In this document: positions 17,573 through 28,260 of the stretch, piece after piece
Position numbering within the stretch: position 1 is the stretch's first letter
How the letters are laid out: every line of letters starts with the position of its first letter
Source: Actinomycetes bacterium
Lineage (GTDB): Bacteria > Actinomycetota > Acidimicrobiia > Acidimicrobiales > RAAP-2
DNA: 64,000 nucleotides
NCBI GenBank assembly: GCA_021823525.1
Contig: JAKANY010000004.1
Coordinates: 41,995-105,994 of the forward strand
Reading direction: 5' to 3'
Notes under the pieces: model-generated
Told to the model about the DNA's origin: nothing
Database searches by the model: none
Seen by the model: the letters and a program-made list of their open reading frames with translations, nothing else
Translations under genes and position numbers: made by a program

Positions 17573-18844
17573 GTGGAGACGTTTCGAGCCCCCATCGGGA
17601 CCCACGACGTCCCGCCACCGGCGTCGGCCTGGTGGGAGGACGCCCTCGGGCGCTTCGCCGGGCTCGCGCGGCGCTCGGGCTTCGGACTGCTCATCTCGCC
17701 GCTGTTCGAGGACGTGGCGGTCTTCGACCGGGGCATCGGGGCCACGAGCGACGTGGCCACCAAGGAGATGTACGTGTTCACCGACCGGGGCGGGCGCCAG
17801 CTCGCCCTGCGGCCCGAGGGCACCGCGTCGGTCGTGCGGGCCTTCGTCCAGCACCGGCCGCCTACGCCCTGGAAGGTCTGGTACGCGACGCCGGCGTTCC
17901 GCTACGAGCGCCCGCAGGCCGGGCGCTACCGCCAGCACCACCAGGTGGGCGTCGAGGCGCTGGGGTCGGCGGATCCGGCCCTGGACGTCGAGGTGATCGC
18001 GCTGGCGGCGCGCTTCTACGAGGCGCTGGGCCTGCGCCAGGTGCGCCTGCTGGTGAACTCGATGGGGCACCCCGAGTGCCGGGGCGCCTACGTCGCGCTG
18101 CTCGCGCAGTACCTGGGCGCGCACGCGACCGAGCTGTGCGAGGAGCACCGCGAGCGGGCGCAGGAGAACCCGCTGCGCGTGCTCGACTGCAAGCGGCCCG
18201 CCTGCGTGGCGGTGACCGAGCGGGGCCCCCAGCTGCCCGACCACCTGTGCGAGGAGTGCCGCGACCACTTCGCGACGGTGCGCGAGGGCCTGGCCAGCCT
18301 CGGGCTGGACACGACGCTGGCCCCGCGCCTGGTGCGCGGCTTCGACTACTACACGCGCACCACCTTCGAGTTCGTGTCGGACGCGCTGGCCTCGGCCCAG
18401 AACGCCATCGGCGGCGGGGGCCGCTACGACGGCCTGGCCGAGCAGCTGGGCGGCCCGCCCACGCCGGGCGTGGGCTTCGGCAGCGGCCTGGAGCGCCTGC
18501 GCCTGGCCTGGGAGGCCGAGGGCGCGGGCGACCCCGCGGCGGACCCGCGCGCCGACGTCTTCGTCGTGGACACCACCGGCGGCCAGCGCGCGACGACGCT
18601 GGCCGACGCGCTGCGCCGGGCGGGACTGGTCGTCGAGCGCGCCTACGACCAGCGCTCGATGAAGGCCCAGATGCGCCTGGCCGATCGCTCGGGGGCGGCG
18701 GTCGCCGTGCTGGTGGGCCCCCAGGAGCTGGCCGCGGACAGCGTTACGATTAGAGACCTGCGCGGGGCCGTGGAGGGCGCGCAGGTGAGCGTGCCCGCAT
18801 CCGATGTGGTCGCGGCGGTGCGAGAGCGAGTGACGGAGCGGTGA
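17573..18844 (+). CDS. hisS: Histidine--tRNA ligase
   Basis: Class II synthetase. Typical motifs: RPEGTASVVRAF (motif 2 region), YERPQAGRYRQHHQ, and the histidine-specific LVRGFDYYTRTTFE. A C-terminal anticodon-binding domain follows. It has 423 residues. The GTG start follows the rel stop directly and is preceded by AAGGGG. A patch of unusual AT content (TTACGATTAG) lies near its 3' end and could be an internal promoter for aspS. Confidence 0.95.
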   Translation: METFRAPIGTHDVPPPASAWWEDALGRFAGLARRSGFGLLISPLFEDVAVFDRGIGATSDVATKEMYVFTDRGGRQLALRPEGTASVVRAFVQHRPPTPWKVWYATPAFRYERPQAGRYRQHHQVGVEALGSADPALDVEVIALAARFYEALGLRQVRLLVNSMGHPECRGAYVALLAQYLGAHATELCEEHRERAQENPLRVLDCKRPACVAVTERGPQLPDHLCEECRDHFATVREGLASLGLDTTLAPRLVRGFDYYTRTTFEFVSDALASAQNAIGGGGRYDGLAEQLGGPPTPGVGFGSGLERLRLAWEAEGAGDPAADPRADVFVVDTTGGQRATTLADALRRAGLVVERAYDQRSMKAQMRLADRSGAAVAVLVGPQELAADSVTIRDLRGAVEGAQVSVPASDVVAAVRERVTER

Positions 18845-20583
18845 TGACCCACGACGAGGCGACCAGCCTGCGAGACCTCCAGTGCGGACACCTGACCCGG
18901 GGCGACGAGGGCCGTCGCGTCAGCGTCTGCGGGTGGGTGGCCAAGCGCCGCGAGCACGGGGAGCACCTGGTGTTCCTCGACGTGCGCGACTGGACGGGCG
19001 TCGTGCAGGCGGTGGTGCCGGGCTCGGTGGACGTGCGCGCCGAGTACGTGGTGCGCGTGACCGGGACGGTCAGCGCGCGGCCCGCCGGGACCGTCAACGA
19101 GCGCCTGGCCACGGGCCAGGTGGAGCTGACCGACTGCGAGGTGGAGGTGCTCAACGCCGCCGAGGCCCCGCCGTTCCCGCTCGACGAGCGCACCGAGATC
19201 GACGAGGCCGTCCGCCTCCGCTTCCGGTACCTGGACCTGCGCCGCGAGCCGATGCAGCGGAGCCTGCGCACGCGAGCCCTGATCAACCGGACGCTGCGCG
19301 CGTCCCTGGACGCCCAGGGGTTCTGCGAGATCGAGACGCCCCTCCTGTGGGCGCCCACCCCCGAGGGGGCCCGGGAGTTCGTGGTCCCCTCGCGGCTGCA
19401 CCCGGGCGAGTTCTACGTCCTGCCCCAGAGCCCCCAGATCGCCAAGCAGCTCCTGATGGTGGGGGGATTCGACCGCTACTACCAGATCGCGCGGTGCCTG
19501 CGCGACGAGGACCTGCGCGCCGACCGGCAGTTCGAGTTCACCCAGCTCGACGTCGAGGCGAGCTTCGTGACCCAAGACGACGTGATGGGCTTCGTGTCGC
19601 GCGCGGTGGCCGCCGCCGCGCAGGCGGTCACGGGGGAGGCCCCCGAGGCTATCGCGACGATGAGCTGGGCCGAGGCGCTGGAGCGCTTCGGCACCGACAA
19701 GCCGGACCTGCGCTTCGCGATGGAGCTGGGCGACCTGACGGCGGCCTTCGCCGGGACGGGAGTGGCGGCGCTGGCGGCCCCGTGCGTCAAGGGGCTGCGC
19801 GTACCCGGCGGCGCGGCCTTCGCGCGCAGCCGCCTCGACGCGCTGACCGAACAGGCGCGCGCGCTGGGGGCGAAGGGTCTGGCGTGGTTCAAGGTGGGCG
19901 AGGGCGGCCTCGAGTCGCCACTGGCGCGGCACCTGAGCCCCGCCGAGGCGGCGGCGATCGCGGCCCTCGACGCACCGGCGCCCGGCGACCTGGTGCTGGT
20001 GGTGGCCGACGAGCACGACCTGGCGTGCCGCGTGCTGGGTGCGCTGCGCGTGACCCTGGGCGCCCCGCCGGTGGGCGAGGGGCCCTACCGCTACGCGTGG
20101 ATCACCGAGTTCCCGATGTTCGAGGGCGTCGACGAGGACGGCAACCTGGTCGCGGCCCACCACCCCTTCACGATGCCCGTCGCCGAGGACCTGGAGCGCC
20201 TCGAGAGCGACCCGCTGTCGGTGCGCTCCCAGGCCTACGACCTGGTGCTGAACGGCTGGGAGCTGGGCAGCGGCTCGGTGCGCATCCACCGCGCGGACAT
20301 CCAGTCGCGGGTGTTCCGGGCCCTGGGGATCGGCGAGGAGGAGGCGGCCGCGCGCTTCGGGTTCCTGCTCGGCGCGTTCCGCTACGGAGCGCCACCCCAC
20401 GCGGGATTCGCCTTCGGCATCGATCGCCTGAGCGCGATCCTGGTGGGCGAGGAGAACATCCGCGAGGTGATCGCCTTCCCCAAGACCCAGTCGGGAACGG
20501 ACCTGATGACCGGGGCACCCAAGGCCATCACGGCGCGCCAGCTGCGCGAGCTGCGGCTGCCCGCGCCGGCCCCGCGCGGGTGA
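18844..20583 (+). CDS. aspS: Aspartate--tRNA ligase
   Basis: Class II synthetase of bacterial type. Domains: an N-terminal OB anticodon-binding domain, the core with RYLDLRREPMQRSL, FEFTQLDVEASF, and the GAD insertion, ending in GFAFGIDRLSAILVGEENIR. It has 579 residues from the ATG at 18844, which sits 5 bases after GGAG; the track's GTG one codon earlier is too close to it. Whether it also charges tRNA-Asn cannot be judged here. GTGA overlap with rarA. Confidence 0.94.
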   Translation: MTHDEATSLRDLQCGHLTRGDEGRRVSVCGWVAKRREHGEHLVFLDVRDWTGVVQAVVPGSVDVRAEYVVRVTGTVSARPAGTVNERLATGQVELTDCEVEVLNAAEAPPFPLDERTEIDEAVRLRFRYLDLRREPMQRSLRTRALINRTLRASLDAQGFCEIETPLLWAPTPEGAREFVVPSRLHPGEFYVLPQSPQIAKQLLMVGGFDRYYQIARCLRDEDLRADRQFEFTQLDVEASFVTQDDVMGFVSRAVAAAAQAVTGEAPEAIATMSWAEALERFGTDKPDLRFAMELGDLTAAFAGTGVAALAAPCVKGLRVPGGAAFARSRLDALTEQARALGAKGLAWFKVGEGGLESPLARHLSPAEAAAIAALDAPAPGDLVLVVADEHDLACRVLGALRVTLGAPPVGEGPYRYAWITEFPMFEGVDEDGNLVAAHHPFTMPVAEDLERLESDPLSVRSQAYDLVLNGWELGSGSVRIHRADIQSRVFRALGIGEEEAAARFGFLLGAFRYGAPPHAGFAFGIDRLSAILVGEENIREVIAFPKTQSGTDLMTGAPKAITARQLRELRLPAPAPRG

Positions 20584-21890
20584 GCTCGCTCTTCGACGAG
20601 GCGGCCGAGCGCCGACGCACCGAGCGGGCTCCGCTGGCCGAGCGCCTGCGGCCCACCACGCTCGACGAGGTGGTGGGCCAGGACCACCTGATCGGCCCGA
20701 CGGGCCCCCTGCGCACGCTGGCCCGCGCCGGCCGCCTGCCCTCCCTGATCCTGTGGGGGCCGGCCGGGACGGGCAAGACGACCCTCGCGCGGCTGCTGGC
20801 CGCGACCGCGGGCGACGAGCTCGTCGGGCTGTCCGCCGTCTCGAGCGGCGTGCGCGAGGTGCGCGACGAGCTCGAGCAGGCCCGCCGGCGCCTGGGCGAG
20901 TCGGGCCGCGTGACCGCGCTGTTCATCGACGAGATCCACCGGTTCAACCGCGCCCAGCAGGACCTCCTGCTGCCCGCGGTCGAGCGTGGGGACGTCGTGC
21001 TGCTCGGGGCGACCACCGAGAACCCGTACTTCGAGGTGAACGCGCCCCTGCTCAGCCGCTGCAGCCTGTGGCGGCTGCGACCCCTGGACGACGGGGCCCT
21101 GGCCACCCTGGTCGCGCGCGGCGCGCGGGCCTGCGGCGTGCGCGTGGACCCCGAGGGCGCCAGCGAGCTCGTGGGGTTCGCCAGCGGGGACGCGCGCGCG
21201 CTGCTCACGGCCCTGGAGGCCGCCGCGGCGCTGGCCCGCGACGGCGTCGTGGGCGCCGAGCAGGTGCGCCAGGCGCGCGACCAGCGCCTGGTGCGCCAGT
21301 CGCGCGACACGCACTACGACCAGATCTCGGCGCTGATCAAGTCGATCCGCGGGTCCGACCCGGACGCCGCGCTCTACTGGCTGGCCACCATGCTCGAGAG
21401 TGGGGAGAGCGCGCGGTTCGTCGCGCGACGCCTGGTCATCTTGGCCAGCGAGGACGTGGGGCTCGCGGACTCCTCGGCCCTGGTGGTGGCCGAGGCCGCG
21501 GCGCGGGCCGTCGAGCTGGTGGGCCTGCCCGAGGCGCGCCTGACGCTGGCCCACGCGACCCTCGTGCTGGCGCTCGCCCCGAAGTCGAACACCGTGACGC
21601 GGGCGCTCGGGGCGGCCAGCGCCGCGGTGCGCGCGCGCGGGCTCGACGTGCCCGACCACCTGCGCTCGAGCGGGTTCGCCGGCGCGGCCACCGAGGGGTT
21701 CGGGGTCGGCTACCGGTACCCGCACGACGATCCGCGGGGCTGGGTCGACCAGGAGTACTTGCCCGACGGGGTGCCGGGCCGCCCGTTCTTCGTGCCCGGC
21801 GGCCACGGCGACGAGGTCGCGGCGGTCGAGTGCTGGCGGCGGCGCGTCGCTCCCGACCCCGGGTCGCGCGAGGACCCGCCAGTAGAGTGA
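20580..21890 (+). CDS. rarA: Replication-associated recombination protein RarA/MgsA (AAA+ ATPase)
   Basis: Clamp-loader-like ATPase acting at stalled replication forks. It has LRPTTLDEVVGQDHLIGP, Walker A GPAGTGKTT, Walker B FIDEIHRF, sensor GATTENPYFEVN, and the C-terminal tetramerisation domain with FVARRLVILASEDVGLAD. It has 436 residues from the GTG at 20580; the long track ORF is aspS in the wrong frame fused to it. The same aspS-rarA-alaS order is seen in other actinobacteria. Confidence 0.93.
   Translation: MSSLFDEAAERRRTERAPLAERLRPTTLDEVVGQDHLIGPTGPLRTLARAGRLPSLILWGPAGTGKTTLARLLAATAGDELVGLSAVSSGVREVRDELEQARRRLGESGRVTALFIDEIHRFNRAQQDLLLPAVERGDVVLLGATTENPYFEVNAPLLSRCSLWRLRPLDDGALATLVARGARACGVRVDPEGASELVGFASGDARALLTALEAAAALARDGVVGAEQVRQARDQRLVRQSRDTHYDQISALIKSIRGSDPDAALYWLATMLESGESARFVARRLVILASEDVGLADSSALVVAEAAARAVELVGLPEARLTLAHATLVLALAPKSNTVTRALGAASAAVRARGLDVPDHLRSSGFAGAATEGFGVGYRYPHDDPRGWVDQEYLPDGVPGRPFFVPGGHGDEVAAVECWRRRVAPDPGSREDPPVE
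21883..21888 (+). promoter_or_regulatory. Leaderless-type -10 (TAGAGT) for alaS
   Basis: TAGAGT overlaps the last codons of rarA and is followed by 6 bases and the alaS GTG. Confidence 0.5.
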
Positions 21891-21894
21891 ACCC

Positions 21895-24440
<2,546 letters not shown>

Positions 24441-24441
<1 letters not shown>

Positions 24442-24857
24442 TGGGGCGCATCCTCGGGCTCGATCCCGGCTCGGTGCGCTGTGGCGTCGCGATCTCGGAC
24501 GCGGGGCGCACGATGGCCTTCCCCCGTCCGGCGCTGCGCGCGGGTCCGGGGCTGGTGGCCGAGATCGCCCGGATGGTCGACGAGGAGCACGTCGACCTCG
24601 TGGTGATCGGGCGCCCGGTCGCCCTGTCGGGGCGCCAGACGTCGAGCACGTTCGCCGCCGACGAGCTGGCCCACGGACTGCGCCAGGCGCTGGCCCACGC
24701 GACGGTCGTCCCGTGGGACGAGCGCCTGACGACCGCCCAGGCCTCGCGCCAGCTGCGCGCGGCGGGACGGCGCGCCGAGGAGCACCGCGAGCGCGTGGAC
24801 TCGGCGGCGGCCACGGTCCTGCTGGAGCACTACCTCGAGGCGATGCGTGGGTCGTAG
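24441..24857 (+). CDS. ruvX: Putative pre-16S rRNA nuclease YqgF/RuvX
   Basis: RNase H-like fold implicated in 5' maturation of 16S rRNA. The active-site strand is GLDPGSVRCGVAISD; DERLTT and VDSAAATVLLEHYL complete the family pattern. It has 138 residues from the ATG at 24441 (TGATG overlap with alaS); the GTG one codon earlier is less likely. The alaS-ruvX-mltG-aroE order is conserved in actinobacteria and beyond. Confidence 0.9.
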
Positions 24858-25842
24858 GGGCCGCGCGGTGCGGGCCGTGCTGGGAGTGCTCCTGCTCGTG
24901 GGCGTCGGGGGCGGATCGTGGTTCTACCTCCAGGTGGACCCGCCGCGCGCGCCCGGTCGCGTCGTGACCGTGACCGTGCGTCCCGGTGACTCGCTGAGCA
25001 CCATCGGCGAGACGCTGGCGCGTGACGGCGTCCTGGCCAGTCCGCTGGCGTTTCGCATCGACGCGGTGCTCTTCGGCGCGCCGACGGTCCTGCCCGGGAC
25101 CTACGAGGTCCCCCAGGGGTCCTCGTTCGGGGCGATCTTCAAGATCCTGGGGGCGCCGCGCGTGACCGTGAGTGCCGGCGAGACCCTGGGCGAGGTCGCG
25201 ACCTCGGTGAGCGCGGTCATGGGTCGCGCCTACGGCGCGGCGCTGCGCGTCGCGGCGGCGCAGGCCCTGGCGCGCCACCCCCTGGGCGCCACGCGCTCGA
25301 TCGAGGGGCTGATCGGCCCGGGCACCTACGCGATCACGTCGGGCGAGCCAGCGGCCGCCCTGCTGGGGGCGATGCGCCGCTCCTTCGAGGCCGAGGCCGC
25401 GGCCGCGGGCCTGTCCGCGGCGAGCCGGGTGCAGGGCCTCGACGCCTACCAGCTGGTGACGGTCGCTTCCATCGTCCAGAAGGAGGGGTACTACCCGCGC
25501 AACATGCCCCGCGTGGCGCGCGTGATCTTCAACCGCCTGGCGCTCGGCGGGCCGCTGCAGATGGACGCGACGGTGCTCTACGCGCTGGGTCGCGACGGGG
25601 GGCGCGTCACCCCGGCGATGCTCCAGACGCGCTCGCCCTACAACACGTACCTGGTCAACGGGCTCACGCCCACGCCGATCTGCACCGTCTCGCCCGAGGC
25701 GCTGGCCGCGACGCTCCACGCGCCGCCGGGAGCGTGGCGGTACTTCACGGTCATCGACGCCGCGGGCACCGAGGCCTTCGCCGACACCTTCGCCCAGCAG
25801 CTGGCCAACGAGCGGCTGGCGGCGGCCCGGGGCCTGCCGTGA
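24847..25842 (+). CDS. mltG: Endolytic murein transglycosylase MltG
   Basis: Single-pass inner-membrane enzyme that cleaves nascent glycan strands. It has an N-terminal transmembrane helix (about 8-28), then a LysM-like region (VTVRPGDSLSTIGETLA), then the YceG domain with VASIVQKEGY carrying the catalytic Glu, NRLALGGPLQMDATVLY, and SPYNTYLVNGLTPTPI. It has 331 residues. The GTG start overlaps ruvX by 11 bases; a second GTG seven codons on is possible. Followed by aroE (GTGA) and rodA. Confidence 0.9.
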   Translation: MGRRGRAVRAVLGVLLLVGVGGGSWFYLQVDPPRAPGRVVTVTVRPGDSLSTIGETLARDGVLASPLAFRIDAVLFGAPTVLPGTYEVPQGSSFGAIFKILGAPRVTVSAGETLGEVATSVSAVMGRAYGAALRVAAAQALARHPLGATRSIEGLIGPGTYAITSGEPAAALLGAMRRSFEAEAAAAGLSAASRVQGLDAYQLVTVASIVQKEGYYPRNMPRVARVIFNRLALGGPLQMDATVLYALGRDGGRVTPAMLQTRSPYNTYLVNGLTPTPICTVSPEALAATLHAPPGAWRYFTVIDAAGTEAFADTFAQQLANERLAAARGLP

Positions 25843-26600
25843 TCTGGCGCCTGGGCGTCGCGGGCCACCCGGTGGGCCACTCGCTCTCCCCGGTGCTCCA
25901 CGAGGCGGGGCTGGCCCAGCTCGGGCTGACCGGCTCCTCGCGGCGCGTCGACGCGCGCGGCGTCGGCGAGCTGGCCGCGGTCCTGGGGTCCTTCGACGGC
26001 CTGTCGATCACGATGCCCCTCAAGGGAGTGGCGCGGGCGCTGTGCGACGAGGTCGACGACGTGGTGGGGCGCACGGGGATGGTGAACTCCCTGGCGCTCG
26101 GCGGGGGGCGCGTGCGCGGGGCCAACACCGACGGGCGCGGCCTGCTCGACGCGCTCGACGCCCACGGGTGGGCGCCGCGTGGGGCGCGGGTGGCGGTGCT
26201 GGGCGCGGGCGGGGCCGCCTGGTCCATCGTCGAGGCGCTGGTCGGCGCGGGCGCGCGGGTCGCGGTGTCCACGCGGCGACCCGAGGCGCTGGTCGCGCTG
26301 CGCGCGCTCGACGCGCACATCGAGGCCCTGGCCGACGGCGGCGCCGCGGACCTGGTCGTCCAGACCGTCCCGGTGGGCCGCCGGGGCGGGGCGCCGACCG
26401 TCCGGCCGGCGGGGCCCCACGCGATCGCCGTCGATATAACGTATGAGCCGCGCGTTTCGCCCTGGCTGGCGGAGCACGGCGCGCGAGGTTGGATCACGAT
26501 GAACGGACTGCCGATGCTGGCCTACCAAGCGGCGCGCCAGCTCACGTGGTGGCTTGGGGCCCCCGTCGACGGGGCGGCGCTCGCCAGGACCCTGGCGTGA
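25839..26600 (+). CDS. aroE: Shikimate dehydrogenase
   Basis: NADPH-dependent reduction of 3-dehydroshikimate in aromatic amino-acid synthesis. GHPVGHSLSPVLHEAGL binds shikimate; catalytic Lys62 lies in ITMPLKGVA and Asp98 in NTDGRGL; the nucleotide loop is VLGAGGAAW. It has 253 residues. GTGA overlaps link it to mltG and rodA. An AT-rich patch (GATATAACGTATG) near 26433 stands out and may hold a promoter for rodA. Confidence 0.92.
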   Translation: MIWRLGVAGHPVGHSLSPVLHEAGLAQLGLTGSSRRVDARGVGELAAVLGSFDGLSITMPLKGVARALCDEVDDVVGRTGMVNSLALGGGRVRGANTDGRGLLDALDAHGWAPRGARVAVLGAGGAAWSIVEALVGAGARVAVSTRRPEALVALRALDAHIEALADGGAADLVVQTVPVGRRGGAPTVRPAGPHAIAVDITYEPRVSPWLAEHGARGWITMNGLPMLAYQAARQLTWWLGAPVDGAALARTLA

Positions 26601-27742
26601 GCGAGACGCTGAGCGCCGTCCTGGAGCGCACGCGCAGCCGCGACGGGTTCGACGTCGGACTGTACCTGGGGCTGATCGTCCTGGGACTGGTCGGCGACGG
26701 GATGATCTACTCGGCGACCCGCCAGGCCCTGGTCAACGCGGGCATCGATCCCCACTACTACCTGATCCGCCAGGGCATCTTCGTCGTGGCGGGGATCGTG
26801 GTGATGACCATCCTGGCCCGCATCGACTACCGGCGCCTCGAGATCGTCGCGACGCCCTTGTACGTCGTGGCGCTGCTGGGGCTGGCTGGGGTGTTCGTCG
26901 CGGGCTCGAGCGCGCTGGGCGCGCAGCGCTGGTACAACCTGGGTTTCGTCCAGGTCCAGCCCAGCGAGTTCACCGTGCTGGTGCTGATCGTGGCGATCGC
27001 CACCTACGCCCACCGGCGCAGCGAGGGCCTCACCATGTACGACGTGGTGCGGATCCTGCTCATGGGCGGGGTCCCCCTGGGCCTCATCATCCTCCAGCCC
27101 GACCTGGGCACCGGGATCATCATCGTGCTGGTGGTGGCGGCGATGATGGTGATCGCCGGGGTGCCGCCCCGACTGATGACGATCCTCGCGGTCCTGGGGT
27201 CGGCGGGCGTGGCCGGCGCCATCTACTTCGACCTGCTGCACAAGTACCAGGTGGACCGGTTCGTCTCCTTCTTGAACCAGAACTCGACCAACCCGGCGTT
27301 GGCCCCGCTGATCTACGAGGTCTCCAACGCCAAGAGCGCCATCGGCTCGGGCGGGCTGACCGGGGCGGGGCTGTTCCGGGGGCTCCAGACGGTCCTGGGC
27401 TACGTCCCCGAGCAGCGCACCGACTTCATCTTCACGGCCATCGGCGAGCAGCTGGGGTTCGTGGGCTCGGCGCTGGTGATCCTGCTGCTGGCCTTCGTCG
27501 CGTTCCGGATGTTCCGCATCGGTCAGACCGCGCGCGACACCATGGGCCGCGTGCTGGGGCTGGGGGTGTTCATCTTCTTCGCCTTCTCGAGCTTCGAGAA
27601 CATCGGGATGACCATGGGCATCATGCCCATCACCGGGATCCCGCTGCCCTTGCTCAGCTACGGGGGGTCCTCGGTCCTCGTCTTCTACGCGGCGGGCGGC
27701 CTGGTGCTCGCGGTGTCGCGCCGCCGGGGCATGGCGCCGTGA
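26597..27742 (+). CDS. rodA: SEDS-family peptidoglycan glycosyltransferase (RodA/FtsW type)
   Basis: Polytopic membrane enzyme that polymerises lipid II into glycan strands with a partner class B PBP. About ten transmembrane segments; conserved SEDS stretches are QPSEFTVLVLIVAIA, LQPDLGTGIII, GYVPEQRTDFIFTAIGEQLG and MPITGIPLPLLSYGGSS. It has 381 residues from the GTG at 26597. The cytoplasmic/extracellular loop carrying the catalytic Asp is retained in outline. No PBP gene adjoins it. A second SEDS gene lies on the other strand at 28197-29600. Confidence 0.9.
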   Translation: MSETLSAVLERTRSRDGFDVGLYLGLIVLGLVGDGMIYSATRQALVNAGIDPHYYLIRQGIFVVAGIVVMTILARIDYRRLEIVATPLYVVALLGLAGVFVAGSSALGAQRWYNLGFVQVQPSEFTVLVLIVAIATYAHRRSEGLTMYDVVRILLMGGVPLGLIILQPDLGTGIIIVLVVAAMMVIAGVPPRLMTILAVLGSAGVAGAIYFDLLHKYQVDRFVSFLNQNSTNPALAPLIYEVSNAKSAIGSGGLTGAGLFRGLQTVLGYVPEQRTDFIFTAIGEQLGFVGSALVILLLAFVAFRMFRIGQTARDTMGRVLGLGVFIFFAFSSFENIGMTMGIMPITGIPLPLLSYGGSSVLVFYAAGGLVLAVSRRRGMAP

Positions 27743-28260
27743 GCGACGAGACCGCGCCGATCGGGGCGGGAGCCCCCGACGAGGAGCCGCAGGCGGTCGA
27801 GGAGGCCGAGGTCGTCCAGGAGACGGGGCGCGCGGCGTCGGACGCCGGCGCCCCCAACGTCGTGATGAGCGTCGAGTCGGTGACCTACGACCTGGGCGAG
27901 GCGTCGCCGATCGTGCGCCTCAGCGAGGCCGAGGCCCCGTTCCGCAGCCTGGAGATGCCCCTAGCCCTGCCCGAGGCGATCGCGCTCCAGGCGGCACTGG
28001 AGAACCGATCCGGGCGCCGGCCCAGCACCCACGAGCTGTTCGCGACGGTGCTCGGCGAGCTGCGCGCCGAGGTCGTGGCCGCGCGGATCGCCCGCGTGGA
28101 GAACGGGGTCTTCTTCGGCGAGCTCGTGCTCATGACGCCGCGGGGGCGCAGCGTGGTCGACTGCCGCGTGAGCGACGCCCTGGTGCTGGCGCTGCGTCAG
28201 CCCGTGGTGGCGCCGGTGCTCTGCGACGCCGAGGTGCTCGAGCGCCTCGAGCGCAGGTGA
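27739..28260 (+). CDS. Bifunctional nuclease (DUF151) domain protein
   Basis: Residues from about 45 on match the BFN/DUF151 domain: SPIVRLSEAEAPFRSLEM, RRPSTHELFATVLGEL, and VVDCRVSDALVLALR, which corresponds to the family D-x-R-x-SDA-x-x-LA motif. The first 40 residues are acidic and low-complexity, an unusual extension. Members have been reported with RNase/DNase activity in plants, but the bacterial role is unclear. It has 173 residues. GTGA overlap with rodA; its 3' end overlaps the convergent SEDS gene by 64 bases. Confidence 0.8.
   Translation: MSDETAPIGAGAPDEEPQAVEEAEVVQETGRAASDAGAPNVVMSVESVTYDLGEASPIVRLSEAEAPFRSLEMPLALPEAIALQAALENRSGRRPSTHELFATVLGELRAEVVAARIARVENGVFFGELVLMTPRGRSVVDCRVSDALVLALRQPVVAPVLCDAEVLERLERR

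Noticed and set aside
15341-18268. 975-residue minus-strand ORF
   Set aside because: Antisense shadow of rel and hisS produced by high GC; low-complexity Arg/His/Gln-rich translation with no domain. The same applies to other long minus ORFs such as 21916-25719, 45059-47962 and 54546-56750.
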